DNA of 64,000 nucleotides. Source: Luzula sylvatica. Lineage: Eukaryota; Streptophyta; Magnoliopsida; Poales; Juncaceae. Shown here in pieces: positions 24,748-37,158 of this stretch. The notes under the pieces are model-generated. The model was not told where the DNA came from and did no database searches. It saw only the letters and a program-made list of their open reading frames with translations. Both the position numbers and the translations under genes were made by a program. How positions within the stretch are numbered: position 1 is the first letter of the stretch; each line of letters opens with the position of its first letter. The stretch spans positions 22,559,150-22,623,149 of the forward strand of contig OX326960.1 in the NCBI GenBank assembly GCA_946800325.1, written 5' to 3'.

Positions 24748-27700
24748 CTGCCCAAAACGTAAAAAGATTGCTATGAAACGAATGAAAAACTTTCTTAGTG
24801 TTTGTACAATTTGGTGCAGAATTACGTAGTAAAAAATTCGATCCAAACCATCTCAAAAACAAGTTATTTGGGCTCCTCAGAGAGTTATAAGATTGTTATC
24901 AATCGAAAAACAAAATTTCTTAGAGTTTGTAAAATTTGGTGAGAAGTTACTTAGTGAAAGATACGGTACAAACGATCTAAAAAGAAGTTATTTGAACTCC
25001 TCAATACGTAAAAAGATTGCTATGAATCGAATTGAAAACTTGCTTAGTGTTTGTACAATTTGGTGCAAAATTACGTAGTGAAAGATTCGATCCAAACCAT
25101 CTAAAAAACAAGTTATTTGGGCTCCTCGGAGAGTTATAAGATTGTTATGAACCGAAAAACAAACTTTCGTAGTGTGTGTAAAATTTGGTGAAAAGTTACG
25201 TAGTGATAGATATGGTACAAACGATCTAAAAACACTGTATTTGCACTCCTCAAAACGTAAAAAGATTGCTATGAATCGAATTGAAAACTTTCTTAGTGTT
25301 TGTACAATTTGGTGAAAAGTTACGTAGTAAAACATTCGACCCAAACCATCTCAAAACATGTTATTTGGACTCCTCATAGCGTTAGAAGAATTGTATGAAT
25401 CGAAAAACAAACTTTCTTAGTGTTTGTAAAATTTGGTGAAAAGTTACATAGTGAAAGATACGATACAAACGATCTAAAAACACGGTATTTGAACTCCTCA
25501 AAACGAAAAAAGATTGCTTTGAATCGAATAGAAAACTTTCTTAGTGTTTGTACAATTTGGTGAAAATTACGTAGTAACTTTTTCGATCAAAACAATCTCA
25601 AAACACGTTATTTGGACTCCTCATAGCGTTAAAAGAATGGTAGGAATCGAAAAACAAACTTTCCTAGTGTTTTAAAATTTTGGTGAAAAGTTATGTAGTA
25701 AAAGATACGATACAAATGATCTAAAAACACGTTATTTGAACGCCTCAAAACGTAAAAAGATTGCTACGAATTGAATTGAAAACTTTCTTAGTGTTTGTAC
25801 AATTTGGGGAAAAGTTACGTAGTAAAAGATTCGATCCGAACCATCTCAAAACACGTTACTTGTACTCCTCATAGCGTTAAAAGGATGGTATGAATCGAAA
25901 AACAAACTTTGTTAGTGTTTGTAAAATTTGGTGAAAAGTTATGTATTGAAAGATACTATACAAATGATCTAGAAACACGTTATTCGAACTCCTGAAAACG
26001 TAAAAAGATTGCTACGAGTCGAAAAGAAAACTATCTTAGTGTTTGCACAATTTGGTGAATAGTTACGTAGTAAAAGATTCGATCCAAACCATCTCAAAAA
26101 CAAGTTAATTGGGCTCCTCAGAGAGTTATAAGATTGTTTTGAATCGAAAAACAAACTTTCTTAGCGTTTGTAAAATTTGGTGAAAAGTTACGTAGTGAAA
26201 GATACGATACAAACGATCTAAAAACATGTTATTTGGACTCCTCATAGCGTTAAAAGAATGGTATGAATCGAAAAACAAACTTTCTTAGTGTTTGTAAAAT
26301 TTGGTGAAAAGTTACGTAGTGAAACATATGGTACAAACGATCTAAAAACACGTTATTTAAACTCCTCACATCGAAAAAAGATTGCTATGAATCGAATTGA
26401 AAACTTTCTTAGTGTTTGTACAATTTGGTGAAAAATTACGTAGTAAAACATTCGACCCAAACCATCTCAAAACACGTTATTTGGACTCCTAATAGCGTTA
26501 GAAGAATTGTATGAATCGAAAAACAAAATTTCTTAGTGTTTGTAAAATTTGGTGAAAAGTTGCATAGTTAAAGATACGATACAAACGATATAAAAACACG
26601 TTACTTGAACTTCTCAAAACGTAAAAAGATTGCTATGAATCGAATAGAAAACTTTCTTTGTGTTTGTACAATTTGGTGAAACGTTACGTAGTAAAACATT
26701 CGATCCAAACCATCTCAAAGCACGTTATTTGGACTCCTCAAAGCGTGAAAAGAATGGTACGAATCGAAAAACAAACTTTCTTAGTGTCTGTAAATTTTGG
26801 TGAAAAGTTATGTAGTAAAAGATAAAATACAAATGATCTAAAAACACATTATTTGAACTCCTCAAAACGTAATAAGTTTGTTATGAAACGAATAGAAAAC
26901 TTTCTTAGTGTTTGTATAATTTGGTGAAAAGTTACGTTGTAAAAGATTCAATCCAAACCATCTTAAGAACACGTTATTTGGGCTCCTCAGAGAGTGAAAA
27001 GATTGTATGAATCGAAAAACAAACTTTCGTAGTGTTTGTAAAATTTGGTGAAAAGTTACGTAGTGAAAGATACTATACAAACGATCTAAAAAGACGTTAT
27101 TTGAACTCCTCAAAGCGTAAAAAGATTGCTACGAATCGAATTGAAAACTTTCTTAGTGTTTGTACAATTCGGTGCAAAATTACGTAGTGAAGGATACGAT
27201 ACAAAGGATCTAAACACACGTTATTTGAACTCCTCAAAACGTAAAAAGATTGCTATGAAACGAATAGAAAACTTTCTTAGTGTTAGTACAATTTGGTGCA
27301 AAATTACGTAGTAAAAGATTCGATCCAAACCATCTCAAACGCAAGTTATTTGGGCTGCTCAGAGAGTTATAAGATTGTTGTCAATCGAAAAACAAACTTT
27401 CTTAGTGTTTGTAAAATTTGGTGAAAAGTTACGTAGTGAAAGATACGGTACAAACGATCTAAAAACACGTTATTTGAACTCCTCAAAATATAAAAAGATT
27501 GCTATGAATCGAATTGAAAACTTCCTTAGTGTTTGTACAATTTGGTGAAAAGTTACGTAGTAAAACATTCGATTCAAACCATCTCAAAACACGTTATTTG
27601 GACTCCTCATAGCGTTAGAAGAATTGTATGAATAGAAAAACAAACTTTGATAGTGTTTGTAAAATTTGGTGAAAAGTTACATAGTGAAAGATACGACACA

Positions 27701-30700
27701 AACGATCTAAAAACACGTTATTTAAACTCCTCAAAACGTAAAAAGATTGCAATGAATCGAATAGAAAACTTTCTTAGTGTTTGTACAATTTGGTGAAAAG
27801 TTACATTGTAAAACATTCGATCCAAACCATCTTAAAACAAGTTATTTGGACTCCTCATAGCGTTAAAAGAATGGTATGAATCGAAAAACAAACTTTCCTA
27901 GGGTTTGTAAAATTTGGTGAAAAGTTACGTAGTGAAACATACGATACAAAGGATCTAAAAACACGTTATTTGAACTCCTCAAAACGTAAAAAGATTGCTA
28001 TGAAACGAATGAAAAACTTTCTTAGTGTTTGTACAATTTGGTGCAAAATTACGTAGTGAAAGATTCGATCCAAACCATCTAAAAAACAAGTTATTTGGGC
28101 TCCTCAGAGAGTTATAAGATTGTTATCAATCGAAAAACAAACTTTCTTAGTGTTTGTAAAATTTGGTGAAAAGTTACGTAGTGAAAGATATGGTACAAAC
28201 GATCTAAAAACACGGTATTTGAACTCCTCAAAACGTAAAAAGATTGCTATGAATCGAATTGAAAACTTTCTTAGTGTTTGTACAATTTGGTGAAAAGTTA
28301 CGTAGTAAAACATTCGACCCAAACCATCTCAAAACATGTTATTTTGACTCCTCATAGCGTTAGAAGAATTGTATGAATCGAAAAACAAACTTTCTTAGTG
28401 TTTGTAAAATTTGGTGAAAAATTACATAGTGAAAGATACGATACAAACGATCTAAAAACACGGTATTTGAACTCCTCAAAACGTAAAAAGATTGCTTTGA
28501 ATCGAATAGAAAACAATCTTAGTGTTTGTACAATTTGGTTAAAAGTTACGTAGTAACTTTTTCGATCCAAACAATCTCAAAACACGTTATTTGGACTCCT
28601 CATAGCGTTAAACGAATGGTATGAATCGAAAAACAAACTTTCTTAGTGTTTTAAAATTTTGGTGAAAAGTTATGTAGTAAAAGATACGATACAAATGATC
28701 TAAAAACACGTTATTTGAACGCCTCAAAACGTAAAAAGGTTGCTACGAATCGAATTGAAAACTTTCTTAGTGTTTGTACAATTTGGGGAAAAGTTACGTA
28801 GTAAAAGATTCGATCCGAACCATCTCAAAACACGTTATTTGTACTCCTCATAGCGTTAAAAGAATGGTATGAATCGAAAAACAAACTTTGTTAGTGTTTG
28901 TAAAATTTGGTGAAAAGTTATGTATTGAAAGATACTGTACAAATGATCTAGAAACGCGTTATTCGAACTCCTGAAAACGTAAAAAGATTGCTATGAGTCG
29001 AAAAGAAAACTATCTTAGTGTTTGCACAATGTGGTGAAAAGTTACGTAGTAAAAGATTCGATCCAAACCATCTCAAAAACAAGTTAATTGGGCTCCTCAG
29101 AGAGTTATAAGATTGTTTTGAATCGAAAAACAAACTTTCTTAGCGTTTGTAAAATTTGGCGAAAAGTTACGTAGTGAAAGATACGATACAAACGATCAAA
29201 AAACATGTTATTTGGACTCCTCATAGCGTTAAAAGAAGGGTATGAATCGAAAAACAAATTTTCTTAGTGTTTGTAAAATTTGGTGAAAAGTTACGTAGTG
29301 AATGATAAGGCACAGACGATCTAAAAACACGTTATTTGAACTCCTCAAAACGTAAAAAGATTGCCATTAATCGAATTGAAAACTATCTTAGTGTTTGCAC
29401 AATGTGGTGAAAAGTTACGTAGTAAAAGATTCGATCCAAACCATCTCAAAAACAAGTTAATTGGGCTCCTCAGAGAGTTATAAGATTGTTTTGAATCGAA
29501 AAACAAAATTTCTTAGCGTTTGTAAAATTTGGTGAAAAGTTACGTAGTGAAAGATACGATACAAACGATCTAAAAACATGTTATTTGGACTCCTCATAGC
29601 GTTAAAAGAATGGTATGAATCGAAAAACAAATTTTCTTAGTGTTTGTAAAATTTGGTGAAAAGTTACGTAGTGAAAGATAAGGCACAGACGATCTAAAAA
29701 GACGTTATTTGAACTCCTCAAAACGTAAAAAGATTGCTATGAATCGAATTGAAAACTTTCTTAGCGTTTGTACAATTTGGTGAAAAGTTACGTAGTAAAA
29801 CATTCGACCCAAACCATCTCAAAACACGTTATTTGGACTCCTCATAGCGTTAGAAGAATTGTATGAATCAAAAAACAAAATTTCTTAGTGTTTGTAAAAT
29901 TTGTTGAAAAGTTACATAATGAAAGATACGGTACAAACAATCTAAAAACACGATATTTGAACTCCTCAAAACGTAAAAAGATTGCTTTGAATCGAATAGA
30001 AAACTTTATTAGTGTTTGTACAATTTGGTGAAAAGTTACGTAGTAACTTTTTCGATCCAAACCATCTCAAAACACGTCATTTGGACTCCTCATAGCGTTA
30101 AAAGAATGGTATGAATCGAAAAACAAACTTTCTTAGTGTTTGTAAAATTTGGTGAAAAGTTACTTAGTGAAAGATACGGTACATACGATCTAAAAACACG
30201 TTATTTGAACTCCTCGAAACGTAAAAAGATTGCTATGAATCGAATTGAAAACTTTCTTAGTATTTGTACAATTTGGTGAAAAGTTACATTGTAAAACATT
30301 CGATCCAAACCATATCAAAACACGTCATTTGGACTCCTCATAGCGTTAAAAGAATGGTATGAATCGAAAAACAAAATTTCTTAGTGTTTGTAAAATTTGG
30401 TGAAAAGTTACGTCGTGAAAGATACGATACAAAGGATCTAAAAACAAGTTATTTGAACTCCTCAAAACGTAAAAAGATTGCTATGAAACGAATTGAAAAC
30501 TTTCTTAGTGTTTGTACAATTTCGTGCAAAATTACGTAGTAAAAGATTCGATCCAAACCATCTCAAAAACAAGTTAATTGGGCTCCTCAGAGAGTTATAA
30601 GATTGTTTTGAATCAAAAAACAAACTTTCTTAGTGTTTGTAAAATTTGGTGAAAAGTTACGTAGTGAAAGATACGATACAAACGATCTAAAAGCACGTTA

Positions 30701-30953
30701 TTTGAACTCCTCAAACATAAAAAGATTGCTATGAATCGAATTGAAAACTTTCTTAGTGTTTGTACAATTTGGTGAAAAGTTACATAGTAAAACATTCGAT
30801 CCAAACCCTCTCAAAACACGTTATTTGGACTCCTCATAGCGTTAAAAGAATGGTAGGAATCGAAAAACAAACTTTCTTAGTGTTTGTAAAATTTGGTGAA
30901 AAGTTACGTAGTGAAAGATACGATACAAAGGATCTAAAAACACGTTATTTGAA
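24748..30953. repeat. Higher-order satellite block, copy 2
   Basis: It is 6206 bp, or 50 x 124. It is nearly identical to copy 1 over long stretches; for example, the reading frames at 20781-21032 and 26862-27113 translate identically. It has the intact, unoccupied target of the solo LTR at about 26830. Confidence 0.87.
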
Positions 30954-31573
30954 CTGCCCAAAACGTAAAAAGATTGCTATGAAACGAATGAAAAACTTTC
31001 TTAGTGTTTGTACAATTTGGTGCAGAATTACGTAGTAAAAAATTCGATCCAAACCATCTCAAAAACAAGTTATTTGGGCTCCTCAGAGAGTTATAAGATT
31101 GTTATCAATCGAAAAACAAAATTTCTTAGAGTTTGTAAAATTTGGTGAGAAGTTACTTAGTGAAAGATACGGTACAAACGATCTAAAAAGAAGTTATTTG
31201 AACTCCTCAATACGTAAAAAGATTGCTATGAATCGAATTGAAAACTTGCTTAGTGTTTGTAAAATTTGGTGAAAAGTTACATAGTGAAAGATACGATACA
31301 AACGATCTAAAAGCACGTTATTTGAACTCCTCAAACATAAAAAGATTGCTATGAATCGAATTGAAAACTTTCTTAGTGTTTGTACAATTTGGTGAAAAGT
31401 TACATAGTAAAACATTCGATCCAAACCATCTCAAAACACGTTATTTGGACTCCTCATAGCGTTAAAAGAATGGTAGGAATCGAAAAACAAACTTTCTTAG
31501 TGTTTGTAAAATTTGGTGAAAAGTTACGTAGTGAAAGATACGATACAAAGGATCTAAAAACACGTTATTTGAA
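30954..31573. repeat. Local 620-bp (five-monomer) tandem duplication
   Basis: The sequence from the CTGCCCAAAACG marker at 30954 is repeated at 31574, exactly five monomers later. The duplicated piece includes the class-B variant ACTTGCTTAGTGTTTGT at about 31244. In the first copy this switches to class-A sequence, a hybrid monomer; in the second (about 31864) it continues as class B. Confidence 0.88.
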
Positions 31574-34500
31574 CTGCCCAAAACGTAAAAAGATTGCTAT
31601 GAAACGAATGAAAAACTTTCTTAGTGTTTGTACAATTTGGTGCAGAATTACGTAGTAAAACATTCGATCCAAACCATCTCAAAAACAAGTTATTTGGGCT
31701 CCTCAGAGAGTTATAAGATTGTTATCAATCGAAAAACAAAATTTCTTAGAGTTTGTAAAATTTGGTGAGAAGTTACTTAGTGAAAGATACGGTACAAACG
31801 ATCTAAAAAGAAGTTATTTGAACTCCTCAATACGTAAAAAGATTGCTATGAATCGAATTGAAAACTTGCTTAGTGTTTGTACAATTTGGTGCAAAATTAC
31901 GTAGTGAAAGATTCGATCCAAACCATCTAAAAAACAAGTTATTTGGGCTCCTCGGAGAGTTATAAGATTGTTATGAACCGAAAAACAAACTTTCGTAGTG
32001 TGTGTAAAATTTGGTGAAAAGTTACGTAGTGATAGATATGGTACAAACGATCTAAAAACACGGTATTTGCACTCCTCAAAACGTAAAAAGATTGCTATGA
32101 ATCGAATTGAAAACTTTCTTAGTGTTTGTACAATTTGGTGAAAAGTTACGTAGTAAAACATTCGACCCAAACCATCTCAAAACATGTTATTTGGACTCCT
32201 CATAGCGTTAGAAGAATTGTATGAATCGAAAAACAAACTTTCTTAGTGTTTGTAAAATTTGGTGAAAAGTTACATAGTGAAAGATACGATACAAACGATC
32301 TAAAAACACGGTATTTGAACTCCTCAAAACGAAAAAAGATTGCTTTGAATCGAATAGAAAACTTTCTTAGTGTTTGTACAATTTGGTGAAAATTACGTAG
32401 TAACTTTTTCGATCCAAACAATCTCAAAACACGTTATTTGGACTCCTCATAGCGTTAAAAGAATGGTAGGAATCGAAAAACAAACTTTCCTAGTGTTTTA
32501 AAATTTTGGTGAAAAGTTATGTAGTAAAAGATACGATACAAATGATCTAAAAACACGTTATTTGAACGCCTCAAAACGTAAAAAGATTGCTACGAATCGA
32601 ATTGAAAACTTTCTTAGTGTTTGTACAATTTGGGGAAAAGTTACGTAGTAAAAGATTCGATCCGAACCATCTCAAAACACGTTACTTGTACTCCTCATAG
32701 CGTTAAAAGAATGGTATGAATCGAAAAACAAACTTTGTTAGTGTTTGTAAAATTTGGTGAAAAGTTATGTATTGAAAGATACTATACAAATGATCTAGAA
32801 ACACGTTATTCGAACTCCTGAAAACGTAAAAAGATTGCTATGAGTCGAAAAGAAAACTATCTTAGTGTTTGCACAATTTGGTGAATAGTTACGTAGTAAA
32901 AGATTCGATCCAAACCATCTCAAAAACAAGTTAATTGGGCTCCTCAGAGAGTTATAAGATTATTTTGAATCGAAAAACAAACTTTCTAAGCGTTTGTAAA
33001 ATTTGGTGAAAAGTTACGTAGTGAAAGATACGATACAAACGATCTAAAAACATGTTATTTGGACTCCTCATAACGTTAAAAGAATGGTATGAATCGAAAA
33101 ACAAACTTTCTTAGTGTTTGTAAAATTTGGTGAAAAGTTACGTAGTGAAACATATGGTACAAACGATCTAAAAAGACGTTATTTGAACTCCTCAAAACGT
33201 AAAAAGATTGCTATGAATCGAATTGAAAACTTTCTTAGTGTTTGTACAATTTGGTGAAAAATTACGTAGTAAAACATTCGACCCAAACCATCTCAAAACA
33301 CGTTATTTGGACTCCTAATAGCGTTAGAAGAATTGTATGAATCGAAAAACAAAATTTCTTAGTGTTTGTAAAATTTGGTGAAAAGTTGCATAGTTAAAGA
33401 TACGATACAAACGATATAAAAACACGTTACTTGAACTTCTCAAAACGTAAAAAGATTGCTATGAATCGAATAGAAAACTTTCTTAGTGTTTGTACAATTT
33501 GGTGAAACGTTACGTAGTAAAACATTCGATCCAAACCATCTCAAAGCACGTTATTTGGACTCCTCAAAGCGTGAAAAGAATGGTACGAATCGAAAAACAA
33601 ACTTTCTTAGTGTCTGTAAATTTTGGTGAAAAGTTATGTAGTAAAAGATAAAATACAAATGATCTAAAAACACATTATTTGAACTCCTCAAAACGTAATA
33701 AGTTTGTTATGAAACGAATAGAAAACTTTCTTAGTGTTTGTATAATTTGGTGAAAAGTTACGTTGTAAAAGATTCAATCCAAACCATCTTAAGAACACGT
33801 TATTTGGGCTCCTCAGAGAGTGAAAAGATTGTATGAATCGAAAAACAAACTTTCGTAGTGTTTGTAAAATTTGGTGAAAAGTTACGTAGTGAAAGATACT
33901 ATACAAACGATCTAAAAAGACGTTATTTGAACTCCTCAAAGCGTAAAAAGATTGCTACGAATCGAATTGAAAACTTTCTTAGTGTTTGTACAATTCGGTG
34001 CAAAATTACGTAGTGAAGGATACGATACAAAGGATCTAAACACACGTTATTTGAACTCCTCAAAACGAAAAAAGATTGCTATGAAACGAATAGAAAACTT
34101 TCTTAGTGTTAGTACAATTTGGTGCAAAATTACGTAGTAAAAGATTCGATCCAAACCATCTCAAACGCAAGTTATTTGGGCTGCTCAGAGAGTTATAAGA
34201 TTGTTGTCAATCGAAAAACAAACTTTCTTAGTGTTTGTAAAATTTGGTGAAAAGTTACGTAGTGAAAGATACGGTACAAACGATCTAAAAACACGTTATT
34301 TGAACTCCTCAAAATATAAAAAGATTGCTATGAATCGAATTGAAAACTTCCTTAGTGTTTGTACAATTTGGTGAAAAGTTACGTAGTAAAACATTCGAAT
34401 CAAACCATCTCAAAACACGTTATTTGGACTCCTCATAGCGTTAAAAGAATGGTATGAATCGAAAAACAAACTTTCCTAGGGTTTGTAAAATTTGGTGAAA

Positions 34501-37158
34501 AGTTACGTAGTGAAACATACGATACAAAGGATCTAAAAACACGTTATTTGAACTCCTCAAAACGTAAAAAGATTGCTATGAAACGAATGAAAAACTTTCT
34601 TAGTGTTTGTACAATTTGGTGCAAAATTACGTAGTGAAAGATTCGATCCAAACCATCTAAAAAACAAGTTATTTGGGCTCCTCAGAGAGTTATAAGATTG
34701 TTATCAATCGAAAAACAAACTTTCTTAGTGTTTGTAAAATTTGGTGAAAAGTTACGTAGTGAAAGATATGGTACAAACGATCTAAAAACACGGTATTTGA
34801 ACTCCTCAAAACGTAAAAAGATTGCTATGAATCGAATTGAAAACATTCTTAGTGTTTGTACAATTTGGTGAAAATTTACGTAGTAAAACATTCGACCCAA
34901 ACCATCTCAAAACATGTTATTTTGACTCCTCATAGCGTTAGAAGAATTGTATGAATCGAAAAACAAACTTTCTTAGTGTTTGTAAAATTTGGTGAAAAGT
35001 TACATAGTGAAAGATACGATACAAACGATCTAAAAACACGGTATTTGAACTTCTCAAAACGTAAAAAGATTGCTTTGAATCGAATAGAAAACTTTCTTAG
35101 TGTTTGTACAATTTGGTGAAAAGTTACATAGTAACTTTTTCGATCCAAACAATCTCAAAACACGTTATTTGGACTCCTCATCGCGTTAAAGGAATGGTAT
35201 GAATCGAAAAACAAACTTTCTTAGTGTTTTAAAATTTTGGTGAAAAGTTATGTAGTAAAAGATACGATACAAATGATCTAAAAACACGTTATTTGAACGC
35301 CTCAAAACGTAAAAAGGTTGCTACGAATCGAATTGAAAACTTTCTTAGTGTTTGTACAGTTTGGGGAAAAGTTACGTAGTAAAAGATTCGATCCGAACCA
35401 TCTCAAAACACGTTATTTGTACTCCTCATAGCGTTAAAAGAATGGTATGAATCGAAAAACAAACTTTGTTAGTGTTTGTAAAATTTGGTGAAAAGTTATG
35501 TATTGAAAGATACTGTACAAATGATCTAGAAACACGTTATTCGAACACCTGAAAACGTAAAAAGATTGCTATGAGTCGAAAAGAAAACTATCTAAGTGTT
35601 TGCACAATTTGGTGAAAAGTTACGTAGTAAAAGATTCGATCCAAACCATCTCAAAAACAAGTTAATTGGGCTCCTCAGAGAGTTATAAGATTGTTTTGAA
35701 TCGAAAAACAAAATTTCTTAGCGTTTGTAAAATTTGGTGAAAAGTTACGTAGTGAAAGATACGATACAAACGATCTAAAAACATGTTATTTGGACTCCTC
35801 ATAGCGTTAAAAGAATGGTATGAATCGAAAAACAAATTTTCTTAGTGTTTGTAAAATTTGGTGAAAAGTTACGTAGTGAAAGATAAGGCACACACGATCT
35901 AAAAAGACGTTATTTGAACTCCTCAAAACGTAAAAAGATTGCTATAAATCGAATTGAAAACTTTCTTAGCGTTTGTACAATTTGGTGAAAAGTTACGTAG
36001 TAAAACATTCGACCCAAACCATCTCAAAACACGTTATTTGGACTCCTCATAGCGTTAGAAGAATTGTATGAATCGAAAAACAAAATTTCTTAGTGTTTGT
36101 AAAATTTGTTGAAAAGTTACATAATGAAAGATACGATACAAACAATCTAAAAACACGATATTTGAACTCCTCAAAACGTAAAAAGATTGCTTTGAATCGA
36201 ATAGAAAACTTTATTAGTGTTTATACAATTTGGTGAAAAGTTACGTAGTAACTTTTTCGATCCAAACCATCTCGAAACACGTTATTTGGACTCCTCATAG
36301 CGTTAAAAGAATGGTATGAATCGAAAAACAAACTTTCTTAGTGTTTGTAAAATTTGGTGAAAAGTTACTTAGTGAAAGATACGGTACATACGACCTAAAA
36401 ACACGTTATTTGAACTCCTCGAAACGTAAAAAGATTGCTATGAATCGAATTGAAAACTTTCTTAGTATTTGTACAATTTGGTGAAAAGTTACATTGTAAA
36501 ACATTCGATCCAAACCATATCAAAACACGTCATTTGGACTCCTCATAGCGTTAAAAGAATGGTATGAATCGAAAAACAAAATTTCTTAGTGTTTGTAAAA
36601 TTTGGTGAAAAGTTACGTAGTGAATGATACGATACAAAGGATCTAAAAACAAGTTATTTGAACTCCTCAAAACGTAAAAAGATTCCTATGAAACGAATTG
36701 AAAACTTTCTTAGTGTTTGTACAATTTCGTGCAAAATTACGTAGTAAAAGATTCGATCCAAACCATCCCAAAAACAAGTTAATTGGGCTCCTCAGAGAGT
36801 TATAAGATTGTTTTGAATCGAAAAACAAACTTTCTTAGTGTTTGTAAAATTTGGTGAAAAGTTACGTAGTGAAAGATACGATACAAACGATCTAAAAGCA
36901 CGTTATTTGAACTCCTTAAACATAAAAAGATTGCTATGAATCGAATTGAAAACTTTCTTAGTGTTTGTACAATTTGGTGAAAAGTTACATAGTAAAACAT
37001 TCGATCCAAACCATCTCAAAACACGTTATTTGGAATCCTCATAGCGTTAAAAGAATGGTAGGAATCGAAAAACAAACTTTCTTAGTGTTTGTAAAATTTG
37101 GTGAAAAGTTACGTAGTGAAAGATACGATACAAAGGATCTAAAAACACGTTATTTGAA
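31574..37158. repeat. Higher-order satellite block, copy 3 (one dimer short)
   Basis: It is 5585 bp, about 45 monomers. It keeps the landmark order of copy 2 (landmarks at 33688, 33952, 34682, 34930). Offsets from copy 2 fall from 6826 to 6578 across position ~34410, a loss of 248 bp, exactly one dimer. Confidence 0.85.
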
